Assembly: GCA_016214005.1 (NCBI GenBank)
Contig: JACRPK010000018.1
Location: forward strand, 1 to 49,555
Origin: Candidatus Wolfebacteria bacterium
GTDB taxonomy: Bacteria; Patescibacteriota; Minisyncoccia; UBA6257; UBA9933
Length of the DNA stretch: 49,555 nucleotides
Reading direction: 5' to 3'
In this document: positions 33,643 to 43,664 of the stretch, in pieces
Layout: each line of letters opens with the position of its first letter
How positions within the stretch are numbered: the stretch's first letter is position 1
Position numbers and translations under genes: made by a program
Notes under the pieces: generated by a model
The model's database searches: none
Told to the model about the DNA's origin: nothing
The model's input: only the letters and a program-made list of their open reading frames with translations

Positions 33643-35117
33643 AACTTCACGATGCATTTTTCTATTTCGTTTCTTTTTTCCTTATCGGAGTTTTTATTGC
33701 CAGCTTTAAAATAAATTTCTTTTTTATTATTTTAGGAGTTTTTTTGTTTATCGCGATATTACTGATTTTTTCATTTTTAAAAAATAAAATTTCGTTAGGC
33801 GCTGCATTGGCAATCTTATCTTTGGTGATAATTTTTGGCGCGCTTTATTATAATATTTACGATAAGCAAATTTTAATTGCTTCAAATATCCCATTTAAAG
33901 AAAAATCTGTTTTTAACGGAATTGTCATTGAATATCCGCAAAGGGGAGATAATCAAAAATTAATAATAAATATTCAACCGCCTTATTCCGGGAAAATTCT
34001 CGCTAATTTAAAGCCTTATCCATCTTTTAATTACGGCGATTTGATTCAATTTGAAGGAATAATCAATAAACCTAAGCCGCAATGGTACGCTGATTATTTG
34101 GCAAAAGACGGTATTTTGGGCGCCGTGAATTATCCTAGGGCCGATTTTATTTCAAAAAATAATTCCGCCAACTGGCAAATAAAAGTTAAAACAGCTCTTT
34201 TTAAATTCAAAAATAAAATTACTGAAACATTTCAAAAAACTTTGCCATATGAAAAAGCCGCATTTTTATCCGGCATTACGCTTGGCGAACGGGCGGAATT
34301 TTCCAAAGATCTTAAAGATAAAATGTCTAAAAGCGGCACAACGCATTTGGTGGCTTTGTCCGGGCAAAATATCACGATCATCGCTGTAATTGTAGCTGCT
34401 TTTTTCGGTTCTTTTTTAAAAAGAAAATTTGTTTTCTGGCCAACGCTTTTTATTATTCTTCTTTTTGTTTTGATGACCGGAGCCGAAGCTTCTGTTGTGC
34501 GCGCCGCTATTATGGGAGGAATAATAATGCTGGCAAAACAAATCGGCAGAACGCACAGCATGCGAAACGCAATTGCCGCTGCCGCGCTTTTGATGATTTT
34601 ATATAATCCGAAAATTTTGCGTTTTGATCTGGGATTTCAATTATCTTTTGCCGCTCTTATCGGAATAGTTTATTTAATGCCGGCAATCCAAAAAATGTCT
34701 AAATTTAAAGAAGAACCCGGATTTTTGGGCTGGCGGGAGAATTTTTTAACGACCACGTCAGCCCAGCTGGCGGTTTTGCCATTGCTTTTGATAAATTTTA
34801 ATAATTTTTCATTTTTTTCGCTACCGGCAAATATTTTAATTTTAGAAGCTATTCCGCTCACTATGATTTTCGGGTTTATCTTGGGAATATTCGGATTTTT
34901 ATCTATTTATCTGGCAAAAATTTTGGGATTGTTTACGGGATTATTTTTATCTTATGAACTTTGGATAATTGATATATTTTCAAAATTTCCGCAACCAAAT
35001 TTTAAAATGGGAATTTTTGGCGCAATAGTTTATTATTTAATAATTATAGGATTTATATTTTATGAAAAGATTATTTATCGCGATAAATCTTCCGAAAGAA
35101 ATAAAATGGCAAATTGA
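33639..35117 (+). CDS. comEC: ComEC/Rec2-type competence channel protein
   Basis: multi-TM, HLVALSGQNITIIAVIV and GAEASVVRAAIMGGIIMLAKQIGR motifs. Confidence 0.88.
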   Translation: MKLHDAFFYFVSFFLIGVFIASFKINFFFIILGVFLFIAILLIFSFLKNKISLGAALAILSLVIIFGALYYNIYDKQILIASNIPFKEKSVFNGIVIEYPQRGDNQKLIINIQPPYSGKILANLKPYPSFNYGDLIQFEGIINKPKPQWYADYLAKDGILGAVNYPRADFISKNNSANWQIKVKTALFKFKNKITETFQKTLPYEKAAFLSGITLGERAEFSKDLKDKMSKSGTTHLVALSGQNITIIAVIVAAFFGSFLKRKFVFWPTLFIILLFVLMTGAEASVVRAAIMGGIIMLAKQIGRTHSMRNAIAAAALLMILYNPKILRFDLGFQLSFAALIGIVYLMPAIQKMSKFKEEPGFLGWRENFLTTTSAQLAVLPLLLINFNNFSFFSLPANILILEAIPLTMIFGFILGIFGFLSIYLAKILGLFTGLFLSYELWIIDIFSKFPQPNFKMGIFGAIVYYLIIIGFIFYEKIIYRDKSSERNKMAN

Positions 35118-35610
35118 CGCTATTCTTGGAGAATTTAAAGGCCTTAAATTTATTCCGTCGGAAAATTGGCATTTAACCATAATTTTTTTAGGCAATCAAT
35201 CGGAAGAAAAAATAAAAGATATTGTCGCTTCCATAAAACAATCTACGGAAGAATTTGAAATAAATTTTGATAAGATTATTCTTGCCCCGCCGGATACAAT
35301 AGAAAAAAAGATGATTTGGTTTACGGCATCTCAAAAAACCAATGATTTAATTTCAAAAATTAAAAATAATTTAGATAATCAGCTTAATAAAAACGGCTTA
35401 AAATTCAAAAATGATTTTAAAAAATTCAACGGACACATTACTTTATCGCGTTTTGATAATATAAATAATTTGCCGAAAGATTTTGTTAAAAAATTGCCGA
35501 TTAAATTGCCGATTTCTTTTGCTGTTGAATCAATTGATTTAATGGAGTCGCATCTCAAACCGACTGGCGCAGAATACGAATGTTTATTTTCGGCAAAATT
35601 TGCAAAATAA
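35062..35610 (+). CDS. thpR: RNA 2',3'-cyclic phosphodiesterase (2H/LigT family)
   Basis: MKRLFIAINLPKEIKWQI, HLTIIF and HITLSRF 2H motifs; overlaps comEC by 56 bp. Confidence 0.85.
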   Translation: MKRLFIAINLPKEIKWQIDAILGEFKGLKFIPSENWHLTIIFLGNQSEEKIKDIVASIKQSTEEFEINFDKIILAPPDTIEKKMIWFTASQKTNDLISKIKNNLDNQLNKNGLKFKNDFKKFNGHITLSRFDNINNLPKDFVKKLPIKLPISFAVESIDLMESHLKPTGAEYECLFSAKFAK

Positions 35611-35634
35611 CGGCTTTATTGATAAATTATTACA

Positions 35635-36861
35635 ATGAAAAGAATATTCAATAATCAATTTTTCAGAACCGGAATATCGGTGATTTTTATTGTCGCTGTA
35701 ATTGGCGGTTCTTATTATTTTGGCTATCAAGCGGGCGTTAAAAATCCGCAAACCTTGCTTATAAAAGGCGTAAACAATATTGAAAATGACAAGCCTAATG
35801 ACGTTAATTTCAATATTTTTTGGCAAGCATGGCAGACAATCAAAGATAAATACGTTGATAGCGGCAAAATAGACAATCAAACTTTGGTTTATGGCGCTGT
35901 TTCGGGGATGGTAAATTCATTGGGAGATCCGCATACGATTTTTATGCCGCCTTCTGACACTAAAAAATTCAATGAAGAAATCAGCGGCGAATTCTCCGGC
36001 ATTGGCGCGGAAATCGGCATCCGCAGCAATCAATTAGTTGTTATTTCACCCCTAAAAGAATCTCCGGCTGAACAAGCTGGTCTAAAAGCAGGGGATAAAA
36101 TTTTAAAAATTGATGACAAAATGACAGACGGCCTATCGGTTGATGAAGCCGTTAAAATCATCAGAGGACCGAAGGGCGTAAAAGTTATTTTAACGATTAC
36201 TCGAAACGGCTGGGAAAAAGCGCAGGAAATTTCAATAATCAGAGACACCATAAAAATTCCAACGGTTGATTTTGAGATGAAAGAAGGGGATATGGCATAT
36301 TTCCATCTTTATAATTTTTATGAAAACGCTCCATTTTTATTTTATCAAAATATTGTCAAAGCGGCTTTGCAAAATCCCAAGGGAATTATTCTTGATTTGA
36401 GAAATAATCCGGGCGGTTATTTGGAGGGAGCGGTTAATATTGCCAGCTGGTTTTTTGAACCCGGACAAATTGTTGTTTCGGAAGAATTTATTTCCGGAAA
36501 AAAAGACGAATTTCGTTCTTACGGCAGCGGCGCTTTAAAAGATCTGCCCATTGTCGTGTTGGTAAACGAAGGCTCGGCCTCGGCTTCGGAAATTTTAGCC
36601 GGCGCCTTGCAAGATAATCGCAATGTTAAAATTATCGGCAAAAAAAGCTTTGGCAAGGGGACGGTCCAGCAGCTTGAAACGTTGAGCGACGGATCAACCA
36701 TCAAAATCACCATTGCCCACTGGCTTACTCCCAATGGCCATATGATTGATAAAAACGGCATAGCGCCTGATTATGAGGTGAATTTGAGCGAAGATGACAC
36801 TAAAAATAAAAAAGATCCCCAGCTTGATAAAGCGATTGAAATTTTAAAATCTCAAATTTAA
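35635..36861 (+). CDS. S41 family C-terminal processing protease (CtpA-like)
   Basis: PDZ domain, GIILDLRNNPGGYLEGAVNIASWF, VLVNEGSASASEILAGALQDN, GKKSFGKGTVQ. Confidence 0.93.
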   Translation: MKRIFNNQFFRTGISVIFIVAVIGGSYYFGYQAGVKNPQTLLIKGVNNIENDKPNDVNFNIFWQAWQTIKDKYVDSGKIDNQTLVYGAVSGMVNSLGDPHTIFMPPSDTKKFNEEISGEFSGIGAEIGIRSNQLVVISPLKESPAEQAGLKAGDKILKIDDKMTDGLSVDEAVKIIRGPKGVKVILTITRNGWEKAQEISIIRDTIKIPTVDFEMKEGDMAYFHLYNFYENAPFLFYQNIVKAALQNPKGIILDLRNNPGGYLEGAVNIASWFFEPGQIVVSEEFISGKKDEFRSYGSGALKDLPIVVLVNEGSASASEILAGALQDNRNVKIIGKKSFGKGTVQQLETLSDGSTIKITIAHWLTPNGHMIDKNGIAPDYEVNLSEDDTKNKKDPQLDKAIEILKSQI

Positions 36862-36865
36862 TTTA

Positions 36866-37321
36866 ATGAAAGTTCTTTTCTTAAAAGATGTTAAAAATGT
36901 CTGCCGGAAATCCGATGTTAAAGAAGTAAGCGACGGTTATGCGAGAAATTTTTTAATTCCCAAAGGGCTTGCAAAAATCGCCACCGCTTCCGATATTAAA
37001 AATTTAGAAATTAAAAAATTGACTAACGAAAAAAAAGATAAAGAAATTAAACAAAAACTGGAATCATTAGCCAAAAATTTAGCTGATAAAGAATTTATTT
37101 TTAAAGTTAAAACCGGAAGCAAGGGGGAAGTTTTTGAATCGGTTAATAAAGAAACGATTAAAAATAAACTTTTTGAAGATTCGGGCGAATTTAAAAATCA
37201 CGGTAATATAGAAATTGATTTATCAAAACCGATAAAAACTCTCGGAGAATATTTTATTGAAATTAATTTCGGAAAAGGAATAAGGGGAAAAGTAAAAATT
37301 AAGCTTCAACCATTATCATAG
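36866..37321 (+). CDS. rplI: 50S ribosomal protein bL9
   Basis: [36 protein letters not shown]. Confidence 0.93.
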   Translation: MKVLFLKDVKNVCRKSDVKEVSDGYARNFLIPKGLAKIATASDIKNLEIKKLTNEKKDKEIKQKLESLAKNLADKEFIFKVKTGSKGEVFESVNKETIKNKLFEDSGEFKNHGNIEIDLSKPIKTLGEYFIEINFGKGIRGKVKIKLQPLS

Positions 37322-37574
37322 TGGCGTAGCGGCGGCTGCCGTCAAAACGAGTTTTCTTTTTTGAAGCAAATTTAACAACGCCGTTTTTTAAAGCATAAAG
37401 AGTGTCATCGCCGGCGCGGACAACATTTTTGCCGGGCAAATATTTCGTGCCCCTTTGGCGAATCAAAATTTCGCCGGCTTTAACGGATTGTCCCTCCTGC
37501 CTTTTTATTCCAAGTCTTTTTGCTATGGAGTCTCTGCCTAACTTAGTAGATCCTCCAGATTTAGTATGTGCCAT
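37299..37574 (-). CDS. rpmA: 50S ribosomal protein bL27
   Basis: [62 protein letters not shown]. Confidence 0.96.
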   Translation of the reverse strand: MAHTKSGGSTKLGRDSIAKRLGIKRQEGQSVKAGEILIRQRGTKYLPGKNVVRAGDDTLYALKNGVVKFASKKKTRFDGSRRYATMIMVEA

Positions 37575-37615
37575 AATTTATTGTAATTTTGAAATTTTAA
37601 TCTATAATTAAATCC

Positions 37616-38332
37616 ATGTCAACTTCTAACAAGCTTATTATTGATATTAAAACTATTGGCGTTGACTTTGACAACCTTGATGAAACAACCCAAGATTCTT
37701 TGACTCGCTGGATTGAAAAAGAATCGACAAGCGAAGAAGATTATAAAATCGCGCTGGAAGAACTTAAAAACGGACTTGGATTTTCGCCGCTTACCGGAGA
37801 AGTCGTTGTCATCGGAGTTTTAGATTATGCCAAAAATCAGGGCGCGGTTTATTTTCAAGCGCCAGGGCAGGAAATAGGGGAATTTCAGGAAGGGAATTTC
37901 AAATTCAAGCAAATGACGGAAAAAGAAATGCTTGAACATTTTTGGACACTTGCTTCAAAATGCGACGAATTTATCACTTTTAACGGACGGGGGTTTGATG
38001 TTCCTTTTTTAATGGTAAGATCGGCTGTCCACGGAATAAGGCCGACAAGAAATTTAATGGAAGGCAGATATTTATATCAGCAACGCGATTACAAGCACAT
38101 TGATTTGCAAGATCAATTAACTTTTTACGGCGCCACGCGCAAAAAGGGGAGTCTGCATCTATGGAGCAATGTCTTTGGCATTAAAAGCCCGAAATCCGAC
38201 GGAGTGACAGGAGACGATGTCGGCAGATTATTTAAAGAGAAAAAATTTTTGGATATTGCCAGATACAATATCGGCGACTTGGTGGCAACCAAAGAATTAT
38301 ATGACAAATGGGAAAAATATTTTAATATTTAA
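37616..38332 (+). CDS. RNase H-like 3'-5' exonuclease (predicted PolB-like)
   Basis: LIIDIKTIGVDF, EFITFNGRGFDVPFLMVRSAVHG, RYNIGDLVATKELYDKW. Confidence 0.75.
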   Translation: MSTSNKLIIDIKTIGVDFDNLDETTQDSLTRWIEKESTSEEDYKIALEELKNGLGFSPLTGEVVVIGVLDYAKNQGAVYFQAPGQEIGEFQEGNFKFKQMTEKEMLEHFWTLASKCDEFITFNGRGFDVPFLMVRSAVHGIRPTRNLMEGRYLYQQRDYKHIDLQDQLTFYGATRKKGSLHLWSNVFGIKSPKSDGVTGDDVGRLFKEKKFLDIARYNIGDLVATKELYDKWEKYFNI

Positions 38333-38334
38333 AA

Positions 38335-38484
38335 ATGACTAAAGAATTTTTTATTGAAAATAAACAGGCGATTATAATAGGTTTATTGATATTTTTAGTT
38401 GCCACATTAAGTTTCGGTCTGGGGTATTTATCAAATAGGGAATTTAATCGCGCTCCGATTGTTATTGAAAAATGTTCAAATTAG
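38335..38484 (+). CDS. small single-TM protein (49 aa)
   Basis: short ORF MTKEFFIENKQAIIIGLLIFLVATLSFGLGYLSNREFNRAPIVIEKCSN immediately after the exonuclease; too short for the supplied ORF track. Confidence 0.55.
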   Translation: MTKEFFIENKQAIIIGLLIFLVATLSFGLGYLSNREFNRAPIVIEKCSN

Positions 38485-38486
38485 TT

Positions 38487-39254
38487 TTAAATATATCCCG
38501 CTTGTTTAAGCCAATATTCATTTTCCCATTCCCAAAGTTTTTTTCCGCCTAAAAACGCTTTATAATCTTCCTGCCAATAGGGAAATTCTTTAAGTTCAAT
38601 TTCGCCGCGAAGTTCAGACCATCTGTGCTCGCATTTTTCATAATTAACGCCAATTTTTATTTTTGGAGGCCTTATTTTATCTCTGCCGCCCTTACTGCGA
38701 AGCGTAGCATTGCATTTTTGACAAATGCGATTTTGATCAATTCTTAAAATCCATCTTGTCTGAAGACTGGGGTATTGTTTATCCAAGGCCGCCATATAAG
38801 CTGATGTCTGAAGATTATAGTCTCTGTAAATGGCTTGAGAAGTTTTAATGTCTAAAACGCCGACCTTGCCGTCAATTAAAGCGAGCGTGTCTAATGTGCC
38901 GGCATAGCGATCATCATAATTAACCAATTGTTTTTCAACGTATTCTGGATCAACCTGGATATTTTTTTTATTTTGAAATTCCAAAAAAGCTTCAATGGAA
39001 GGGGCGATTGATGGATCTATTTCAGGGGATTGGCCAAGAAGAATTTTCTCAACAGCTTCGTGAATTAAAGTGCCTTCACTGGCGGATTTTTCTTTGATTG
39101 ATTCACCCTCGGCAAAACTATTAAGATCGGCATAAAATTTATATAAAGCCGGCTTGGCTTTGATTTCAACGATTTTTGTAACGCGGGGATACCAAGTGCC
39201 GTCAATTTCATAACCTGATAATTTTTTAAATTGTTCAATATTAGAGTAGTACAT
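38487..39254 (-). CDS. PD-(D/E)XK (RecB-like) nuclease family protein with a Cys/His-rich insert
   Basis: EGTLIHEAVEKIL, YAGTLDTLALIDGKVGVLDIKTSQAIYRDYNLQTSAYMAAL core; CQKC...CEHRW. Confidence 0.75.
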   Translation of the reverse strand: MYYSNIEQFKKLSGYEIDGTWYPRVTKIVEIKAKPALYKFYADLNSFAEGESIKEKSASEGTLIHEAVEKILLGQSPEIDPSIAPSIEAFLEFQNKKNIQVDPEYVEKQLVNYDDRYAGTLDTLALIDGKVGVLDIKTSQAIYRDYNLQTSAYMAALDKQYPSLQTRWILRIDQNRICQKCNATLRSKGGRDKIRPPKIKIGVNYEKCEHRWSELRGEIELKEFPYWQEDYKAFLGGKKLWEWENEYWLKQAGYI

Positions 39255-39273
39255 TGGGTTTTTGGATTACACT

Positions 39274-39340
39274 ATCTGTCGCACAAGGTATATTTTACGA
39301 CAGATAATTATATAATCATACATATCTGTCGTAAAATATA
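39274..39340. promoter_or_regulatory. ATCTGTCG operator-like cluster and 17-bp inverted repeat upstream of the PD-(D/E)XK gene
   Basis: tatattttacgacagat (39289-39305) / atctgtcgtaaaatata (39324-39340), plus atctgtcg at 39274-39281 and degenerate ttttacaaca near 39349. Confidence 0.7.
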
Positions 39341-39415
39341 TGCCACATTTTACAACATTATTTAAAATAAATAACATCGCAAAATATGGCTTTATTTTAT
39401 ATATAAATTAATCTT

Positions 39416-39631
39416 CTATCTAATATACCCCATCAAAAATCTCACTAAATCAATGGTAAATTGTAATACGCTGCCAAAAATTCCGGAAAATATTCCCCAA
39501 AATCCGCCAAACAAATTCTTAAATACCATAAAAAGCCTGTCTGACATTAAAATAATCAAATCAAACAGCTCTTTGAGCTTATCAAGCATCGGTATCGCAT
39601 TTTTAATTTGTTCTATGTCCGGTAATGCCAT
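39416..39631 (-). CDS. small hydrophobic hypothetical protein (71 aa)
   Basis: MALPDIEQIKNAIPMLDKLKELFDLIILMSDRLFMVFKNLFGGFWGIF...; abuts gltX start side. Confidence 0.5.
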   Translation of the reverse strand: MALPDIEQIKNAIPMLDKLKELFDLIILMSDRLFMVFKNLFGGFWGIFSGIFGSVLQFTIDLVRFLMGYIR

Positions 39632-39632
39632 T

Positions 39633-41087
39633 TTACTTTAATTTAAACAAGGCGGTATCTATTCTTCTTAATGTTTCGGCTTTTTTAAGAATATCCATTA
39701 TCTCAAACGGTCCCGGTGAAGCTTTTTTACCGCTAAGAGCGGCTCGCAATGGCCATAATAACTCGCCCTTGCCGTATTTTTCAGTTAAAGGCGCGATAAC
39801 CGCCTCAAGCCTTTCTTTATCAAACTCTTTTTCATTAATTTTTTCAAGTTCTGATTTTAATAAATTAAGGTTATCGGCAATTCCATCAAAATTCATATTT
39901 TTCCAAATTAAAAGATCTTTATTATAATCCGACAATTCAAAAAAGAAATCCGCCAATTCTTTAAAATCCGATAATTTTTTAATTCTTTCTTTTTCAGCCG
40001 CTACGGCGCCCATTAAAATTGATTCATCAACGCGCCATTTTTCCGGAATAAAATTTTTAATCAATTCGGCTAATTTTTCAAGGTTCAAATTTTTAATATA
40101 TTGACCATTAAGCCAATCTAATTTTTCAACATCAAAAACCGCGCCGGATTTTTGAACTCGTTTAATATCAAATTCATCGATCAATTCTTCTGCGCTTAAA
40201 ACTTCCCTGTCATCTTGCGGATGCCAGCCAAGCAAAGCGATAAAATTTACAATAGCTTCTTTCAAATATCCGTTATCCCTGTAATCTTTAAGCGATGTGT
40301 CTAAATTCCTTTTAGACATCTTTTTCTTGCTTTTGTCAAGAATTAACGGCAAATGGGCGTATTGCGGATGATGAAATCCAAGCGCTTCTTGAATTAAAAT
40401 CTGTTTTGGCGTATTCGGCAAATGATCTTCGCCGCGGATAACATGGCTGATTTTCATATCATAATCGTCAACAGCCACGGCAAAATTATAAAGCGGCTCT
40501 GTCAGGCTTTTTGCAATAACAATATCGCCCATTAATCCAGCGTTAAATTTAACATTGCCGCGGATTAAGTCTTCAAATTCAATTTCTTGTTCCGGAGTTT
40601 TAAAACGTATTACTCCCCTTTCGCCTGCCTTAATTTTATTTTGAAATTCTTCAATTGAATATTTTCGACACTTGCCGCTGTATTTCGGCGCCAAATCTTT
40701 AGCCATCATTTCTTCTCTTTCTTTATCCAATTCTTCTTTCGAACAAAAACAATAATACGCTTTGCTTTCAGCTAATAATTTCTCTAAATATTTTTTGTAA
40801 ATTTCAGTTTTTTCAGATTGCCGATATGGACCAAAATTTCCACCAATATCAGGCCCCTCATCATAATCAAGCCCAAGCCATCTTAAACTTTCTAAAATAT
40901 CTTTTTCAAATTCTTTTTTTGAACGTTCAATATCCGTGTCTTCAAGGCGCAAAATAAATTTTCCCCCATGATTTTTGAGTTTTTTGGCAAAAAGCCAATT
41001 AAAAAGCGCGGTTCTTGCTCCGCCAATATGAAGCGGTCCGGTCGGGCTCGGCGCGAACCTAACGCGAACTTCATTATTCAATTTCAT
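39633..41087 (-). CDS. gltX: glutamyl-tRNA synthetase
   Basis: VRFAPSPTGPLHIGGARTALFNWLFA and KKKMSKRN class I motifs. Confidence 0.96.
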   Translation of the reverse strand: MKLNNEVRVRFAPSPTGPLHIGGARTALFNWLFAKKLKNHGGKFILRLEDTDIERSKKEFEKDILESLRWLGLDYDEGPDIGGNFGPYRQSEKTEIYKKYLEKLLAESKAYYCFCSKEELDKEREEMMAKDLAPKYSGKCRKYSIEEFQNKIKAGERGVIRFKTPEQEIEFEDLIRGNVKFNAGLMGDIVIAKSLTEPLYNFAVAVDDYDMKISHVIRGEDHLPNTPKQILIQEALGFHHPQYAHLPLILDKSKKKMSKRNLDTSLKDYRDNGYLKEAIVNFIALLGWHPQDDREVLSAEELIDEFDIKRVQKSGAVFDVEKLDWLNGQYIKNLNLEKLAELIKNFIPEKWRVDESILMGAVAAEKERIKKLSDFKELADFFFELSDYNKDLLIWKNMNFDGIADNLNLLKSELEKINEKEFDKERLEAVIAPLTEKYGKGELLWPLRAALSGKKASPGPFEIMDILKKAETLRRIDTALFKLK

Positions 41088-41856
41088 ATCTCAAAGTTAT
41101 ATTTACGATAATTTCTTGAGATCCGGGTTCAATAGTCGGAGCGGAAATTGCCACAGTTTCAAATGATTTTGCGGTAGAGACACCCATTCCATATCCATAA
41201 ACAGGCGTTGGTCCATTTTCTTCAATTGAAAGAAGTCTGCCCAAGCGGAAATCTCCTGATTTGGCGATATTTTCAGCTTTTTCTTTGGCTTTTTTAATTG
41301 CTTCTTCGCGGGCTTGATTTTGAATATTCGTTAAATTATCAATATCAAATGATAATTGTGAAACTTCATTGGCTCCATTTTTAACAACTCCGGAAACAAA
41401 ATCTCCTATTTTTGAAAAATCGCGAATTTTTACTGAAACGTTTTGAATAATTTTATATCCTACAATTTCAGCCGGCGGACAAGGCTGACTGCCGGTATTA
41501 TTTATCGGACAGCTATAATATTGATAACGCGGCTCTAAATTATAATTAAGAGTTTTAATGTCCTTAGCGTCAATCCCTCCAGATTTTAAAAATTCAATCG
41601 CTTGATTAGTTTTTTCGGTATTTTCTTTTTGAAGAGCTGCCATATCTTTCCCGCCCTCAGTGATAACGCTGAAAGAAAATTTGGCAATATCCGGTTTTGC
41701 CACTGCTTTTCCTTCGGCAGTCGCAGAAAAACTCCTAAAAGATGACGGCTGGATTGATTTTGAATAAGCGTCAGCATAAATAAAAGCCGCGTAAGCAAAT
41801 GTGATTAAAGCGAAAATCGACGCCATTCCTAAATAATTTTTAATTTTTTCTTTCAT
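41074..41856 (-). CDS. SIMPL domain (DUF541) membrane-anchored protein
   Basis: FSATAEGKAVAKPDIAKFSFSVITEGGKDMAALQKENTEKTNQAIEFLK; repeated AKEKAENIAKS region. Confidence 0.85.
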   Translation of the reverse strand: MKEKIKNYLGMASIFALITFAYAAFIYADAYSKSIQPSSFRSFSATAEGKAVAKPDIAKFSFSVITEGGKDMAALQKENTEKTNQAIEFLKSGGIDAKDIKTLNYNLEPRYQYYSCPINNTGSQPCPPAEIVGYKIIQNVSVKIRDFSKIGDFVSGVVKNGANEVSQLSFDIDNLTNIQNQAREEAIKKAKEKAENIAKSGDFRLGRLLSIEENGPTPVYGYGMGVSTAKSFETVAISAPTIEPGSQEIIVNITLRYEIE

Positions 41857-41871
41857 ATTTTTTTATTTTTA

Positions 41872-42393
41872 TTATTCGACGATTTCTATTTCTTTTTCAA
41901 ATTTTGTGGCATATCCGATTATTTTTAATTTTAACTTATATTTCCCCGGTTGATCAAAAATTAATTTTTCCCAAGGCAAAAACGAAGCGCCACGAAGTTC
42001 ATATGGAGCAAGAATAATATTATCGTTATTTTTGCATTGTATATAAGATGATACCTTCAAATGCCGCCATTTATCATTTTCCAATTTATATATTTCAAGC
42101 GGCTCATTCGGGCATTCATTTTCAATTTTGAAAGTTTCTTCGGTTTTATTTTGGACGCCAAAGAAAATTTCTTCCCCGACCTTATAGGAATTTTTGTCCG
42201 TTATTACTTCAAGGCTGTTTTCCGGCAAATTAGGCAAGAAGAAGCCGGAAATTAATTCTTCCGAAGATTCTCCGGCGTCTTTTAAAGCTAGATTTGTTTT
42301 TTCCGATAAATTAATAAATTTCCAAATAACCAATAAAACAGCCGCAAGAATCACTAATATTATCAAAACCATTGGCGCTATTTTTTTAATCAT
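41872..42393 (-). CDS. hypothetical membrane-anchored protein with beta-rich (Ig-like) domain
   Basis: N-terminal TM, DKNSYKVGEEIFFGVQNKTEETFKI...PGKYKLKLKIIG. Confidence 0.55.
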   Translation of the reverse strand: MIKKIAPMVLIILVILAAVLLVIWKFINLSEKTNLALKDAGESSEELISGFFLPNLPENSLEVITDKNSYKVGEEIFFGVQNKTEETFKIENECPNEPLEIYKLENDKWRHLKVSSYIQCKNNDNIILAPYELRGASFLPWEKLIFDQPGKYKLKLKIIGYATKFEKEIEIVE

Positions 42394-42395
42394 AA

Positions 42396-43664
42396 TTATA
42401 ATGAAAACGATTCTTTCCTGATATTTTTCAATTTTACGCCATTTTTAATTAAATATCCAGCCATTATTTCCATAAATTTCGGCGGACCGCATAAAAAGAA
42501 AATTTTTCCGGAAAATTGATTATTTAAAATTTTTCGCAATAATTCTTCGTTGATAAAGCCCTGATAAAAATTGCACCCTTCATTGCCGGCCAATTTTTCA
42601 TCAGTAATCGCAAAATAAGGCTTAAAATTGACATTTTTAGCAGAAAGCGCCTGAATTTCATCTAAAAATAAAGCTCCTGCCACGCTTCTATTGCTGTAAA
42701 TAAGCGCCATTTTATTGCTTAAATTTTTATCAGCGGCGTATTCAAAGGCGCTCATAAAGGGCGTGATTCCAATGCCGCCGGCAATAAAAACGATATTTTC
42801 CATTTTATTTTCATTAAAAACAAAATCCCCGCGCGGACCCTTCACATTTATTCTATCCCCTATTTTTATTTTAGAAATTTTTTGTGTAAAATCGCCTAAA
42901 ATTCTTATGCCAAGTTTAAATGATTGTCTATTTAATGGCGAACTGGCAATGGAAAATCTGTATTTTTTGAAAAATTTTTTATCTTCCGGAATCGAAATTG
43001 AAACATATTGCCCTGACTTAAATTTAAAAATATCTCCTCCGTCGTTTCGTCCGATTTCTAAAATTATCGCGTCAGTTGTCGGTTTATAAATATTTTTCAC
43101 AATATATTCATATTCTTTTTCGAATTTCCAATAAAATATTCTGTATAAAGTTAAAATTGAAGCGATAATTCCGGTTATCCAATAAATTTCGGAAATTAAA
43201 TATTCATTGGTATCGGTGCCAATTAAAACGCCGTGAAGAAAAATAATAAAAAATGCCGGATAAGACAAATAATGCAAAAATCTCCATAATCTCGGCGCTT
43301 TAAATCTAAAAAACAAAGAACTTATAATTATAAATAAAAACAAATAAAATCCGATAATTCCAAGGGCGAAATTAATGCCGGCGGATTGGCTGGCAAACGG
43401 CACCAATAAATCAGCAATCCCCAATTTCAAAGTTTGATCAAAAAACAAAAATATTAAATGAACCAATATCATTGCCCATGCGGAAATGGAAATATGCTTG
43501 TGAATCGCCAAAACTTTTTCAGAGCGCAAAAATTTAGAACTCAAACCTGTATAAAGTCCGATGCCGGAGATAGTCGATAAAAACAAAAAAATATAGCCAG
43601 CCAAGCCGGAGGCTCTTATTGCATACCATATCCATGGGATTTTAGCGCTGATTAAATATTCCAT
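42396..43664 (-). CDS. ferric reductase-like transmembrane flavoprotein (FNR-type FAD/NAD(P) domain)
   Basis: HKHISISAWAMILVHLIFLFF and FLHYLSYPAFFIIFLHG heme-binding helices; YRFSIASSP, GPRGDFVF, FIAGGIGITPFMS, FFLCGPPKFM. Confidence 0.88.
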   Translation of the reverse strand: MEYLISAKIPWIWYAIRASGLAGYIFLFLSTISGIGLYTGLSSKFLRSEKVLAIHKHISISAWAMILVHLIFLFFDQTLKLGIADLLVPFASQSAGINFALGIIGFYLFLFIIISSLFFRFKAPRLWRFLHYLSYPAFFIIFLHGVLIGTDTNEYLISEIYWITGIIASILTLYRIFYWKFEKEYEYIVKNIYKPTTDAIILEIGRNDGGDIFKFKSGQYVSISIPEDKKFFKKYRFSIASSPLNRQSFKLGIRILGDFTQKISKIKIGDRINVKGPRGDFVFNENKMENIVFIAGGIGITPFMSAFEYAADKNLSNKMALIYSNRSVAGALFLDEIQALSAKNVNFKPYFAITDEKLAGNEGCNFYQGFINEELLRKILNNQFSGKIFFLCGPPKFMEIMAGYLIKNGVKLKNIRKESFSL

